Assembly: GCF_013031355.1 (NCBI RefSeq)
Contig: NZ_WPZO01000001.1
Span: forward strand, 124,001 to 188,000
Length of the DNA: 64,000 bases
Direction of reading: 5' to 3'
Source: Ruegeria arenilitoris
GTDB lineage: Bacteria > Pseudomonadota > Alphaproteobacteria > Rhodobacterales > Rhodobacteraceae
Below the pieces are notes generated by a model. That model made no database searches, was not told the origin of the DNA, and was given only the letters and a program-made list of their open reading frames with translations. The translations under genes and the position numbers were made by a program. Positions 17,713 to 25,742 of the stretch are shown here, one piece after another (the stretch's first letter is position 1; the number at the start of each line of letters is the position of its first letter).

Positions 17713-18645
17713 ATGCCACACGATCACCACGGGCACACTCACATTGACCCCACGACAGGCGACAAGCGCGTTGCCGGCGCTATAGCGGTCAACATGCTGT
17801 TGACCTTTGCGCAGGTCATTGGCGGAATACTCTCGGGGTCTCTGGCGCTGATTGCCGATGCGCTGCACAATTTCTCGGACGCGATCGCGCTGATCATCGC
17901 GTTCTTTGCCCGCAAGATCGCTCGCCGACCCGCCGATCCACGCATGAGCTTTGGATATGGGCGCGCCGAGGTGGTTGCGGCACTGATCAACTATACGACC
18001 CTGATCGTACTGTCGGTTTATCTGATGTACGAAGGCATCATGCGGTTTTTCCAGCCCGAGCCCGTGAATGGATGGATGGTGGTCTGGATCGCGGCCCTTG
18101 CTTTGATTGTCGACCTGATAACCGCCGCGCTGACATACACGATGGCGAAGGACAGCATGAACATTCGCGCAGCTTTCATTCACAATGTGGCCGACGCGTT
18201 GGGTTCGGTTGCCGTCATCATTGCGGGCGCCGCCGTGATCCTGTTCGGCTGGACTTGGGTCGACCCGGCGGTCACGATCCTGATTGCTGTCTACATTCTG
18301 TGGCACGTCAAATCCGAGATCGGAGAAACCATCCGGGTTCTGATGCTGGGTGCGCCATCCGATCTGATCCCCGAAGATGTTGCCACCGCCATCGAGGCGA
18401 CAGAGGGCGTTGCCGGTGTTCACCACATCCACCTTTGGAGTATGCAGGAGCGCGAACCTGCCTTGACCGCGCATCTCGAGATCGCTGCCCTGCACTGGTC
18501 GGATGCGGACTCCATACGGTTGGCTGTGAAGGAAACGCTGAAATCCGGGTTTGGGATTGGCCACGTGACCCTAGAACTGGAACGGACCGATCAGGCCTGC
18601 ACGGCACCACCACGATTTGGGCATCACAGTTTGCATCAGGCCTAA
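17713..18645 (+). CDS. Cation diffusion facilitator (CDF) metal exporter
   Basis: A 310-residue inner-membrane Zn2+/Cd2+/Co2+ : H+ antiporter. The N-terminus is His-rich (HDHHGHTH). Six helices follow. Metal-site residues are in ALIADALHNFSDA (helix II, HxxxD) and FIHNVADALGS (helix V, HxxxD). The C-terminal cytoplasmic domain has VHHIHLW. I start at the ATG at 17713, because an in-frame ATG at 17677 overlaps the -10 element of the MerR-type promoter and would not be on the transcript. The MerR gene is divergent. Metal preference (zinc most likely) is inferred from HxxxD in both sites. Confidence 0.92.
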   Translation: MPHDHHGHTHIDPTTGDKRVAGAIAVNMLLTFAQVIGGILSGSLALIADALHNFSDAIALIIAFFARKIARRPADPRMSFGYGRAEVVAALINYTTLIVLSVYLMYEGIMRFFQPEPVNGWMVVWIAALALIVDLITAALTYTMAKDSMNIRAAFIHNVADALGSVAVIIAGAAVILFGWTWVDPAVTILIAVYILWHVKSEIGETIRVLMLGAPSDLIPEDVATAIEATEGVAGVHHIHLWSMQEREPALTAHLEIAALHWSDADSIRLAVKETLKSGFGIGHVTLELERTDQACTAPPRFGHHSLHQA

Positions 18646-18933
18646 AAAGGAATTGCCGTTCCGATTTGGGGTCGGAACGGCAGACTCGTAACCAAACACT
18701 TTTCCGAATACCCGGTTTACCCAGGATCACCGGTTTAACACACCACTCACTCTAGAACGGTAAGACTAGAGTACCCGCAAACGCGCGATTTGTATTCTTC
18801 GGAGTGTGCTTTCTGCCAATAAAGCCCAAAACTTTTGGGCAAAATGGTGGATTGTGTTTAGGTTCGGAAACAAAGGCGTCGGCAACCGGAGATTGTTAAT
18901 CCCCATTTTGGAAGACAGCGATTCGGTTCCGGT
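18646..18933. other. Structured intergenic region between CDF exporter and lipB
   Basis: No gene was found in these 288 bases. It holds a perfect 11-bp hairpin at 18654-18682 (TGCCGTTCCGA arm, 7-base loop), a pair of direct CCGGTTTA repeats at 18712 and 18730, the dyad ACTCTAG-N10-CTAGAGT at 18749-18772, and a GCCCAAAA/TTTTGGGC palindrome at 18824-18840. The hairpins may terminate the two convergent genes. Confidence 0.5.
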
Positions 18934-19590
18934 TCAGGCGTCGACTGGTTGGAAGCAATCCGCAAAGGTTTTCTGCAGGGCGACGTCGACATCGGCCATC
19001 GTCACGGGCAAGCCCAGATCGACCAGCGAGGTGACCCCATGCTCGGTAATGCCGCAAGGGACGATGCCCGAGAAATGCTCGAGATCCGGTTCGACATTGA
19101 TTGAGATTCCGTGAAAGCTGACCCATTTGCGCAGGCGCAGCCCGATGGCGGCAATCTTGTCTTCGGCTGGTTGGCCGGTGGCGGTCAGGGGCTTGTCGTC
19201 CCGGCGCACCCAGACGCCGACGCGCCCGTCGCGGATTTCACCCTGCACGTTGAATTCCGCCAACGCGGCGATCACCCAGTTTTCCAGCTTTTTGACAAAG
19301 CCCCGCACGTCCTTGCCACGCTTGTTCAGGTCAAGCATGACATAGGCCACGCGCTGGCCGGGGCCGTGATAGGTGTATTCCCCGCCGCGTTTGGCTTCAT
19401 AAACGGGAAACCGGTCAGGGTCGGTCAGGTCTTCGATCCGGGCCGAGGTGCCCGCCGTATAAAGCGGCGGATGTTCCAGCAGCCAGACGCATTCTTCTGC
19501 CTCTCCGGCCGCAATCGCGGCCACTCGTGCCTCCATAAAGGCGACGGCCTCGTTGTAATCGGTCAGCCCGTCTGTGATCTTCCATTCCAT
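18934..19590 (-). CDS. lipB: Octanoyl-[ACP]:protein N-octanoyltransferase
   Basis: A 218-residue enzyme that moves octanoate from acyl-carrier protein to lipoyl domains, the first step of lipoate synthesis. Key motifs are the [12 protein letters not shown] substrate loop, the lysine in [15 protein letters not shown], and the thiol nucleophile in SGIVPCGI. The length and start ([12 protein letters not shown]) fit alphaproteobacterial LipB. It is convergent with the CDF exporter across a hairpin-rich gap. The DsbA-like gene lies 39 bases upstream on the same strand, so the two may share a transcript. Confidence 0.95.
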   Translation of the reverse strand: MEWKITDGLTDYNEAVAFMEARVAAIAAGEAEECVWLLEHPPLYTAGTSARIEDLTDPDRFPVYEAKRGGEYTYHGPGQRVAYVMLDLNKRGKDVRGFVKKLENWVIAALAEFNVQGEIRDGRVGVWVRRDDKPLTATGQPAEDKIAAIGLRLRKWVSFHGISINVEPDLEHFSGIVPCGITEHGVTSLVDLGLPVTMADVDVALQKTFADCFQPVDA

Positions 19591-19629
19591 GGCGGTTCCT
19601 TATCGCGCGGATGCGGCAAGCGAAAGGGG

Positions 19630-20289
19630 TCAGGCGGCTTCGGTCAGGCAGCGTTGCAGAACCTGAGCATAGGTGTCCGTACCCTGCGCCCCGGTCAACA
19701 GGTACTTTCCACCAAACACCATCGACGGAACGCCAGAGATACCCCGGCTGGTCCAGAACTCCTGCTTTTCGCGAACAGGGGCGACATGCGCGCCGGATTC
19801 GAGCGCGGATCGCGCGGCGTCGGCATCCAGCCCGGCCGCCGTAACCGCATCAAGCAGGACATCAGTTTGCGAGACGTCTTTTTGGTCGGTGAAATACGCT
19901 TGGAACAATGCCAGCTTCAGCGGATGTTGCCGACCCTGAGACTCCGCCCAATCTAGCAGTTGATGCGCTGCAAAGGTGTTCACCATTCTGCTGTCATCGT
20001 CGAAGTTGAACGCAAACCCCAGTTCCGTGCCTAGCTGCGTCAGCCGATCCCGGGCTTGCTGGCTCTGCTCGGCGGTTGTTCCATATTTCTCCATGATATG
20101 CTCGCGCAGGTTCTGGCCTTCGGGCGCCATGGTGGGGTTCAGTTCGAACGGATGCCACCTGAGGCGCGCCAGCACGTTTTCCTGCTGAAGGGCCAGATCA
20201 AGCTGCCGAAACCCGACAATGCACCAGGGGCAGACGACGTCTGAAACAATGTCGATCTGAACGACGGGGCGGGGATCGGTCGAAGTCAT
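19630..20289 (-). CDS. DsbA-family oxidoreductase, FrnE type
   Basis: A 219-residue thioredoxin-fold protein. The redox motif CPWC sits in SDVVCPWCIVGFRQL near residue 20. The body has the FrnE-type helical insertion (NTFAAHQLLDWAESQG) and the end has GISGVPSMVFGGKYLLTGAQ with the cis-proline loop. There is no signal peptide, so it works in the cytoplasm, probably on protein or low-molecular-weight disulfides. The ATG at 20287-20289 follows CAGGAG. It lies upstream of lipB. Confidence 0.88.
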   Translation of the reverse strand: MTSTDPRPVVQIDIVSDVVCPWCIVGFRQLDLALQQENVLARLRWHPFELNPTMAPEGQNLREHIMEKYGTTAEQSQQARDRLTQLGTELGFAFNFDDDSRMVNTFAAHQLLDWAESQGRQHPLKLALFQAYFTDQKDVSQTDVLLDAVTAAGLDADAARSALESGAHVAPVREKQEFWTSRGISGVPSMVFGGKYLLTGAQGTDTYAQVLQRCLTEAA

Positions 20290-20431
20290 GTCCAAGCTCC
20301 TGACTGGGCGATGGGGATACTGTGCAGCTATAGATATGGGTACGGAAAGGGAATTCAAACCGGCGTGTTTTTTGCCTCTTCACATCCCGATCATCAGCGT
20401 CTATACGCCCCTCTACCAAGTCATTGGCAGT

Positions 20432-20518
20432 GCGGTCGTGGCGGAATTGGTAGACGCGCAGCGTTGAGGTCGCTGTGGGGTAACTCCCGTGGAAGTTCGA
20501 GTCTTCTCGACCGCACCA
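20432..20518 (+). tRNA. tRNA-Leu (anticodon GAG)
   Basis: The acceptor stem GCGGTCG pairs with CGACCGC. The anticodon stem CAGCG/CGCTG closes a TTGAGGT loop with GAG at 20466-20468, reading CUC and CUU. A long variable arm (TGGGG-TAA-CTCCC region) marks a class II Leu tRNA, and the T loop is TTCGAGT. CCA is encoded at 20516-20518. Confidence 0.96.
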
Positions 20519-20665
20519 TTCTCATCAGGCAATCTGGCGATTGGCCCGTTCGGGGCGGGTAGAGTTGCACCAGTTTGCCGTGGATTATCTTTGTCGTGAT
20601 TTCCTGTCTCGCCCACGCCCTCGGGGTTGTGTATGACGAACGTCAATACAAGTCGGGAAGTTTTG

Positions 20666-21649
20666 ATGTCGCAGGCCATAACCGTATTCACCACGATGAA
20701 GAACGAAGGCCCCTACATGCTGGAATGGGTCGCGTTTCATAAAACGTTGGGTGTCGATCACTTTGTGATTTTCACCAACGACTGCGATGACGGCACCGAC
20801 GATATCGCTCGCAGATTGCAGGAACTGGGGCTGGCCACCCACGTCTCGAACGAGGTGAAAGAGGGTGGTAACCCACAGCATCAGATGTTGCGGCGGGCGC
20901 GGCGTCAGCCCAAGGTGAAAGAAGCCGACTGGCTGCTGTGTCTGGACGTGGATGAGTTCTGGAATATCCGGCACGGCGACAACAGCTTTGACGCATTGAT
21001 CACCGAGGTCGAAAGCCGCGCAGGTCAGCCGGTGGATGCAATTTCCTTCGCGTGGAAGCTGTTTGGAAGCTCTGGCAACATTAGCTTTGAAGACCGGCCC
21101 GTAACCGAAGCCTTTGCGATGGGGGATCAGGAGTTTCCCTATCACTCGGGGCGCGCCTACGGTCTGAAAACCCTGTTTCGAAACAACGGCAAGTTCACCC
21201 GGTTTGGGCCGCATCGTCCAAAGGGTGTGGAAGAGGGCAAAGAGGCTGAGGTTGCCTGGTCCGACGCCGGGGGCAATCTGCACCCGGCCGATAATGTGGG
21301 GTGGCGGGCCTGGTCGGGGTTTGACCACTCGCTTGGGCGTCTGCACCACTATTCGGTCCGGTCGCTGGATGGGTTTCTGATCAAGCGCGACCGGGGGCGA
21401 ACCAACCATATCAAGGTGGATCAGGGGCAGTCCTACTGGCAGGATATGAATGCCAACAAGGAAACCGACCCATCCATTCAGCCCATCGCGCGGCGTGCGG
21501 CACCGCTGCTGGCGGAATTTAAGGCAGACCCGATACTGGGAGATTTGCACGCCCGGGCCTGCGACTGGCACCGCGCAAAGATCGCCGAGATCAAAATGCG
21601 TCCGGACTGGGTGGATTTCCGGATGTGGCTGACGGACAATCTCATCTGA
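20666..21649 (+). CDS. GT2-like glycosyltransferase (TTMKNEGP family), copy 1
   Basis: A 327-residue protein of the 'MKNEGPYMLEWVAFHKTLGVDHF' type (read in parts): a GT-A-fold domain found in surface-polysaccharide loci, with an LCLDVDEFW acidic motif in the DxD position and FGPHRPKG in the acceptor half. I start at the ATG at 20666 with GGGAAG five bases upstream; an ATG at 20633 is an alternative, adding 11 residues. It opens a locus of five like-oriented genes, 148 bases after tRNA-Leu. A paralogue lies at 24713. The donor and acceptor sugars are unknown. Confidence 0.78.
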   Translation: MSQAITVFTTMKNEGPYMLEWVAFHKTLGVDHFVIFTNDCDDGTDDIARRLQELGLATHVSNEVKEGGNPQHQMLRRARRQPKVKEADWLLCLDVDEFWNIRHGDNSFDALITEVESRAGQPVDAISFAWKLFGSSGNISFEDRPVTEAFAMGDQEFPYHSGRAYGLKTLFRNNGKFTRFGPHRPKGVEEGKEAEVAWSDAGGNLHPADNVGWRAWSGFDHSLGRLHHYSVRSLDGFLIKRDRGRTNHIKVDQGQSYWQDMNANKETDPSIQPIARRAAPLLAEFKADPILGDLHARACDWHRAKIAEIKMRPDWVDFRMWLTDNLI

Positions 21650-21654
21650 GGATC

Positions 21655-22590
21655 ATGGCAGACGACCTTTCGAAAGAGCAGTTGAAACCCGACCACCCCG
21701 ACCGCAAGACGGGGTACGAGCGTATTCTGACCGATCCCGCGCCGCCGTGGTTTGTTGAACTGTATCCGGGGGGCGACGGGGCCGGGTTTCTGCAAAAGCT
21801 GGAACGCCATTCGGTGCTGTTTCATCAGCGCTCCGCGTCGCATCTGGTTGTCAGTTTCGACAATATCGCCAACGCCAACGATCTGTCCTTTGCGCGCGAA
21901 CCCTGGGGATGGAAATTCTTCCGGGATGAGGGCTGGTCCCACATGGGCGTCTTTGCCCGCACCAAGGCGTGGTATCGCGACCCCGAGATCATCTCGTATT
22001 TCCAGAACCGCGCGGCCGAGGGTTTTTTTGACCATTTCGATCGCGTCGTCTTTGCCGGTGCTTCGATGGGCGGGTTCGGGGCGTTGACCTTTTCCGGGCT
22101 GGTCCCCGGTGCGCAAGTCATCGCGTTCAACCCGCAGACCACGTTGGATGAACGTCTCGTGCCGTGGGAGACCCGGTATCGCTTTGGTCAGGTTCAGGAT
22201 TGGGATCTGCCTTTGGGGGACGCGGCGCAGACGGTGAATACGGCGGGCAAGGCGTATGTGTTCTATGATCCGTTCTTTGACCTCGACAGGCAGCAGGTCA
22301 CGCGGTTGCAGGGTGAAAACGTCGTATTGCTCAAGACATGGTTTTCGAACCACTTCGCAGCGCCGATGCTGCGCAAGCTGGATATTCTCAAGCCGGTCAT
22401 GCTGAGGGCGATGGACGGGTCTCTGACTTCGGACGAGTTTTACCGGATGATGCGCGCGCGCCGCCGTCTGCCGATGGTCATGCGCGCCATCGAGGCGCAG
22501 GCGGGCGAGCGTCACCCGCATCTGGTCCGGCAAGCCCGCCAGAGGTTCCGGGCGCTGCGACGCGCTGCTTTGGCCGAAAGCTCTGAATAA
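21655..22590 (+). CDS. Alpha/beta-hydrolase-like protein of the glycan locus
   Basis: A 311-residue protein. A central FAGASMGGFGALTFSG provides a GxSxG nucleophile elbow (serine near residue 144), typical of alpha/beta hydrolases and of acyl-transfer relatives. The N-terminal 130 residues show no known fold to my eye, and the C-terminus is very Arg/Ala-rich (LVRQARQRFRALRRAA). A His in the last third (WFSNHFAAP) could complete the triad. It follows copy 1 of the glycosyltransferase by five bases and its TAA overlaps the next ATG by one base, so it is tightly coupled. A role in de-/acetylating or moving an acyl group on the glycan is inference. Confidence 0.6.
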   Translation: MADDLSKEQLKPDHPDRKTGYERILTDPAPPWFVELYPGGDGAGFLQKLERHSVLFHQRSASHLVVSFDNIANANDLSFAREPWGWKFFRDEGWSHMGVFARTKAWYRDPEIISYFQNRAAEGFFDHFDRVVFAGASMGGFGALTFSGLVPGAQVIAFNPQTTLDERLVPWETRYRFGQVQDWDLPLGDAAQTVNTAGKAYVFYDPFFDLDRQQVTRLQGENVVLLKTWFSNHFAAPMLRKLDILKPVMLRAMDGSLTSDEFYRMMRARRRLPMVMRAIEAQAGERHPHLVRQARQRFRALRRAALAESSE

Positions 22591-24578
22591 TGCCCGCAAA
22601 AGGAGTGTTCATCGGACAGCGCAAGGACCGCATGGGTGCGCGCCTTTTGATGATGCTGACCTGCATCCGTCTGGCCGAGGATTTTGACACTTCGTACAAA
22701 GTGAACTGGTTTCCGCAAGGGGCGGATGCTCCTGAGCTGGATCAGCCGCAGGAGTTGTTCGCACGGGACTGGATGGATGCGCGCTTTCTCAGCGGCAAGG
22801 AATTCGATCGGCTCGCCAAGAAGGCTCTGCCGATCTGGGCCTTTCAGGGGGACAAAACTCCGGATCGTCTGATTGCGCATCTCAACGCGGGCCGCTCGGT
22901 TCTGGTCGAGGAAGGGTTTGAAGTGCTGGCCTTCCCCTGGGAGGATATCGAAGCGATCCGCCCACGATATCGCGATTTCATCCATCAGATCGGCTTTACG
23001 GATGAGATTCGCACCATCATGACGCGCGCGGATGAGAAACTGTCGGGGCAGGGGGTGTCGGCCTATCATATCCGGCGCGGAGACATTCTGAACGGATTGC
23101 CCTGGAAGCACACAACCTGGCCCGCCAAGATCGAACCGGAGGAGTTGTACGAGGCGCATCTGGAGAAAATCGCCGGGCAAACGGCCATCATGTTCTCGGA
23201 TCAGCCCGAATTGATCACCCGGTTCCAGAAACGTTTCCCTAAATTGTTGCGGATGTCGGACATTGCGGATGTCTCCGATATGACACGGGCACAGCGCGAT
23301 TTTCTGGAACTTTATACGATGTCGCGGGCCGAGCAGGTGGTGGCGCCTTACATATCGGCGTTTTCAATGGCTGCTGCCCGGATATCGGGGCGGCAACGTC
23401 TGGTGTTCAAGGATGTCCTGACCGAAGATGACATCTCTGTGGCCAATCATCGCGTGGTTGATCGGATTGCCGAAGGCCCAGCGGCCTTTCTGAACCCGTC
23501 TGAGGCGGCCCATATCTATGCCAAGGCCGCGCAGTATCTGAGCGCGCGCGATGAAATTGAAACTGCCTACGATCTGGCGGGGCCCATTCTGGACGCAGAG
23601 GCCGACAACGCCTTCATGCCGCTTTTGCAGGCGATAAACTGTTTCTACCTGTCCAAGTGGAAGGAATGCGAAAAGCTTGCTGCAGCCGGGTTAGACAACA
23701 ATAATCTGTGGTCCGAGGACTATGCCGTTTTGCTGGCGTTGCGCGCGGCCACGTTGGGGGCGCAAAAGAAACGGTGGTCGGCCAGCCGGTATTTGGCGCG
23801 GGCATTCTGGGGCAAGCCTTTACGTCCCGATGTTGCGGTGCTGGCGTCCCGAATGCTGTACCGCGATCAGATTTCCGCCCGGCTGTTTCCCCCAACGGAT
23901 TGGCGGGTGCAGAGGCAGCTTCGGCGGCGGCGATTTCCACCGTTCAACAATCTGTATCTGGTGCAGCACAAGGTGCTGGTCAGGCAGCCCTGCAATTTCG
24001 ATTTCGTTTTGATGGATTGGTCGGAATTGGCCCTGGATCAAAAAGCCCGCAGGTTTTTCGATGATCGATCCCGATTGGAGCGGCTGGCCGAAGGGTTCGA
24101 CGCCCTTGAGGGCTTAAGCGTTGATGACCCCGGCATCGTGTCGGGCAGGGCCCTACTGCATTGGCATTTGGGCGCAATCAACTTGCGGCAAGCCATCGAT
24201 CAAACGCGGAAAATCTCGTCCAGCTGGCCGGAAAACTCGCTTTACTATAAACGGCTGTCAGCACTTTATGAGGCGGACGGCGATGTGGCGCGCGCTCGGA
24301 TGACACTGGCCGAAGCCCTGGCCTGTGATCCCGGAAATCCGTTTCTGGTGTTTGCGATGGGAAAGTTTCTGGAACGGAATGAGGCCGCCGAGCAAGGGCA
24401 AAATCAGATCATTCAGGCAGCTGACCTCGAGGACAATTCTGCAGTCATTCAGGGTGAAGCCGGGCAGATTCTCCTGCGGCGCGGCAACAAGGGCAAGGCG
24501 CGGCCTTACCTGCAAAAAGCGAATGACCTGTTTCCGCCGTTCAAGCGCTTTGCAAACCAGTTGGCCCGTACCCGATGA
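22590..24578 (+). CDS. Fucosyltransferase-like protein with helical-repeat C-terminus
   Basis: A 662-residue protein. Residues 1-290 resemble the alpha-1,2/alpha-1,6-fucosyltransferase superfamily: AYHIRRGD at 158-165 is the GDP-binding HxRRGD motif, FSDQPE at 202-207 is the second motif, and FLELYTMSRAEQVVAPYISAFSMAAA (in parts) fits the third. Residues about 300-660 are alpha-helical with TPR-like units (for example LYYKRLSALYEADGDVARARMTLAEAL read in parts, and GEAGQILLRRGNKGKARPYL). It starts one base inside the previous gene's stop (TAATG). Such a fusion suggests a GDP-sugar transferase that docks to a partner or chain. Sugar identity is uncertain. Confidence 0.66.
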   Translation: MPAKGVFIGQRKDRMGARLLMMLTCIRLAEDFDTSYKVNWFPQGADAPELDQPQELFARDWMDARFLSGKEFDRLAKKALPIWAFQGDKTPDRLIAHLNAGRSVLVEEGFEVLAFPWEDIEAIRPRYRDFIHQIGFTDEIRTIMTRADEKLSGQGVSAYHIRRGDILNGLPWKHTTWPAKIEPEELYEAHLEKIAGQTAIMFSDQPELITRFQKRFPKLLRMSDIADVSDMTRAQRDFLELYTMSRAEQVVAPYISAFSMAAARISGRQRLVFKDVLTEDDISVANHRVVDRIAEGPAAFLNPSEAAHIYAKAAQYLSARDEIETAYDLAGPILDAEADNAFMPLLQAINCFYLSKWKECEKLAAAGLDNNNLWSEDYAVLLALRAATLGAQKKRWSASRYLARAFWGKPLRPDVAVLASRMLYRDQISARLFPPTDWRVQRQLRRRRFPPFNNLYLVQHKVLVRQPCNFDFVLMDWSELALDQKARRFFDDRSRLERLAEGFDALEGLSVDDPGIVSGRALLHWHLGAINLRQAIDQTRKISSSWPENSLYYKRLSALYEADGDVARARMTLAEALACDPGNPFLVFAMGKFLERNEAAEQGQNQIIQAADLEDNSAVIQGEAGQILLRRGNKGKARPYLQKANDLFPPFKRFANQLARTR

Positions 24579-24712
24579 GAATGGCGCAGGTTTCCAAAAC
24601 GATGCCGGATACCTCTTGGCTGTTGCGCCCAGTAAGCCTAGGCTGTGGCCCGAGCAAAAACCGCAGAACTTCGAGCGCAGGTGCGATAAGCGGTAAAACA
24701 CGAGGCGAGTAA

Positions 24713-25711
24713 GTGTCTGATCACGATCCCCGATATATCAGCGTGACCCCGATGAAGAACGAGGGCCCCTTTGTGCTGGAGTGGGTGGCCCATTGCCGAG
24801 CGATCGGTATCGACCAGATTGTCGTGATGACCAATGACTGCATCGATGGCACGGATGCGCTGCTAAAGCGGCTGGATGAAAGGGGCATCCTGATCCATGT
24901 CGACAACAATGCTCGCCGCCAGAGCAACCCGCAAAAACGGGCCTACAGGAAATTCCTGAAGATGGAGATCGCGCGGCCTCAGGATTGGGTGCTCGTGATC
25001 GACGCTGACGAACACATCAACGTCAAAACCGGTGATAACACGCTGCGGGCGCTGACAGATGCCGTGCCGGACGCGAAAATGATCTCGATGACGTGGCGGT
25101 TGTTCGGGAATGCGGGTGTCGTTCGATATGAGGACCGGTTCCTGTCGGATCAGTTTCGACGCGCGGCGCAGCAGCAAAAGCACCGACCGCCGCAGGCCTG
25201 GGGTTTCAAGACAATGTTCCGGCGCGAGCTTTGGGGCACCCTGGGCGTTCACAGGCCAAAGCGGCCCACGGTCGAAACCATGGAAGAGTGCCATTGGTAC
25301 AACGGGTCAGGACGGTTGATGCCGGACCGGTACTTTACCGGCAGCTGGCGGTCTGCGCGGGATTCCATTGGTTATGATCTGGTGCAGATCAACCACTATG
25401 CGCTGAAGTCCTGCGAAAGCTATCTGGTCAAGAAACTGCGCGGCCGGGCCCACCATACGGGGGAAAGCCTTGGCATGGAGTATTGGGACATGATGAACCA
25501 TAACGCCGAGGAAGACGGCTCAATCGATGCCATCCTCGACCGCAAGCGCGAGCAGTATTACGACCTGCTGTCAGACCCCGAGACGGCCCGTTTGCACCAC
25601 ATGTCCTGCGATCTGCACAGACAGAAGATTGCGCAATTGCGTGAACAGCCCGAGATGCAGGATCTGATGCAACGGATGACGGCGGATTTTGCGGCCAGTC
25701 AAAGCGAATGA
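24713..25711 (+). CDS. GT2-like glycosyltransferase (TPMKNEGP family), copy 2
   Basis: A 332-residue paralogue of the gene at 20666. It shares SVTPMKNEGPFVLEWVAHC, the acidic LVIDADEHIN stretch, the FGNAGVVRYEDRF core and the HRPKRPT end of the catalytic half. Translation starts at GTG 24713 (GCGAGTAA upstream), after a 134-base gap without a gene or clear terminator. The rest of the locus runs on 31 bases after its stop. Being similar but not identical to copy 1, the two could add successive sugars. Confidence 0.76.
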   Translation: MSDHDPRYISVTPMKNEGPFVLEWVAHCRAIGIDQIVVMTNDCIDGTDALLKRLDERGILIHVDNNARRQSNPQKRAYRKFLKMEIARPQDWVLVIDADEHINVKTGDNTLRALTDAVPDAKMISMTWRLFGNAGVVRYEDRFLSDQFRRAAQQQKHRPPQAWGFKTMFRRELWGTLGVHRPKRPTVETMEECHWYNGSGRLMPDRYFTGSWRSARDSIGYDLVQINHYALKSCESYLVKKLRGRAHHTGESLGMEYWDMMNHNAEEDGSIDAILDRKREQYYDLLSDPETARLHHMSCDLHRQKIAQLREQPEMQDLMQRMTADFAASQSE

Positions 25712-25742
25712 GCAGGATCACATCTGAAACAGGAGGCATCTG

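Noticed and set aside
17632..18564. Minus-strand extension of the MerR gene
   Set aside because: It is antisense to the CDF exporter and lacks domains; the MerR family start is at 17631.
18824..18840. Intrinsic terminator at the GCCCAAAA palindrome
   Set aside because: The usable stem is only six pairs with a weak T tract; kept only as part of the structured gap.
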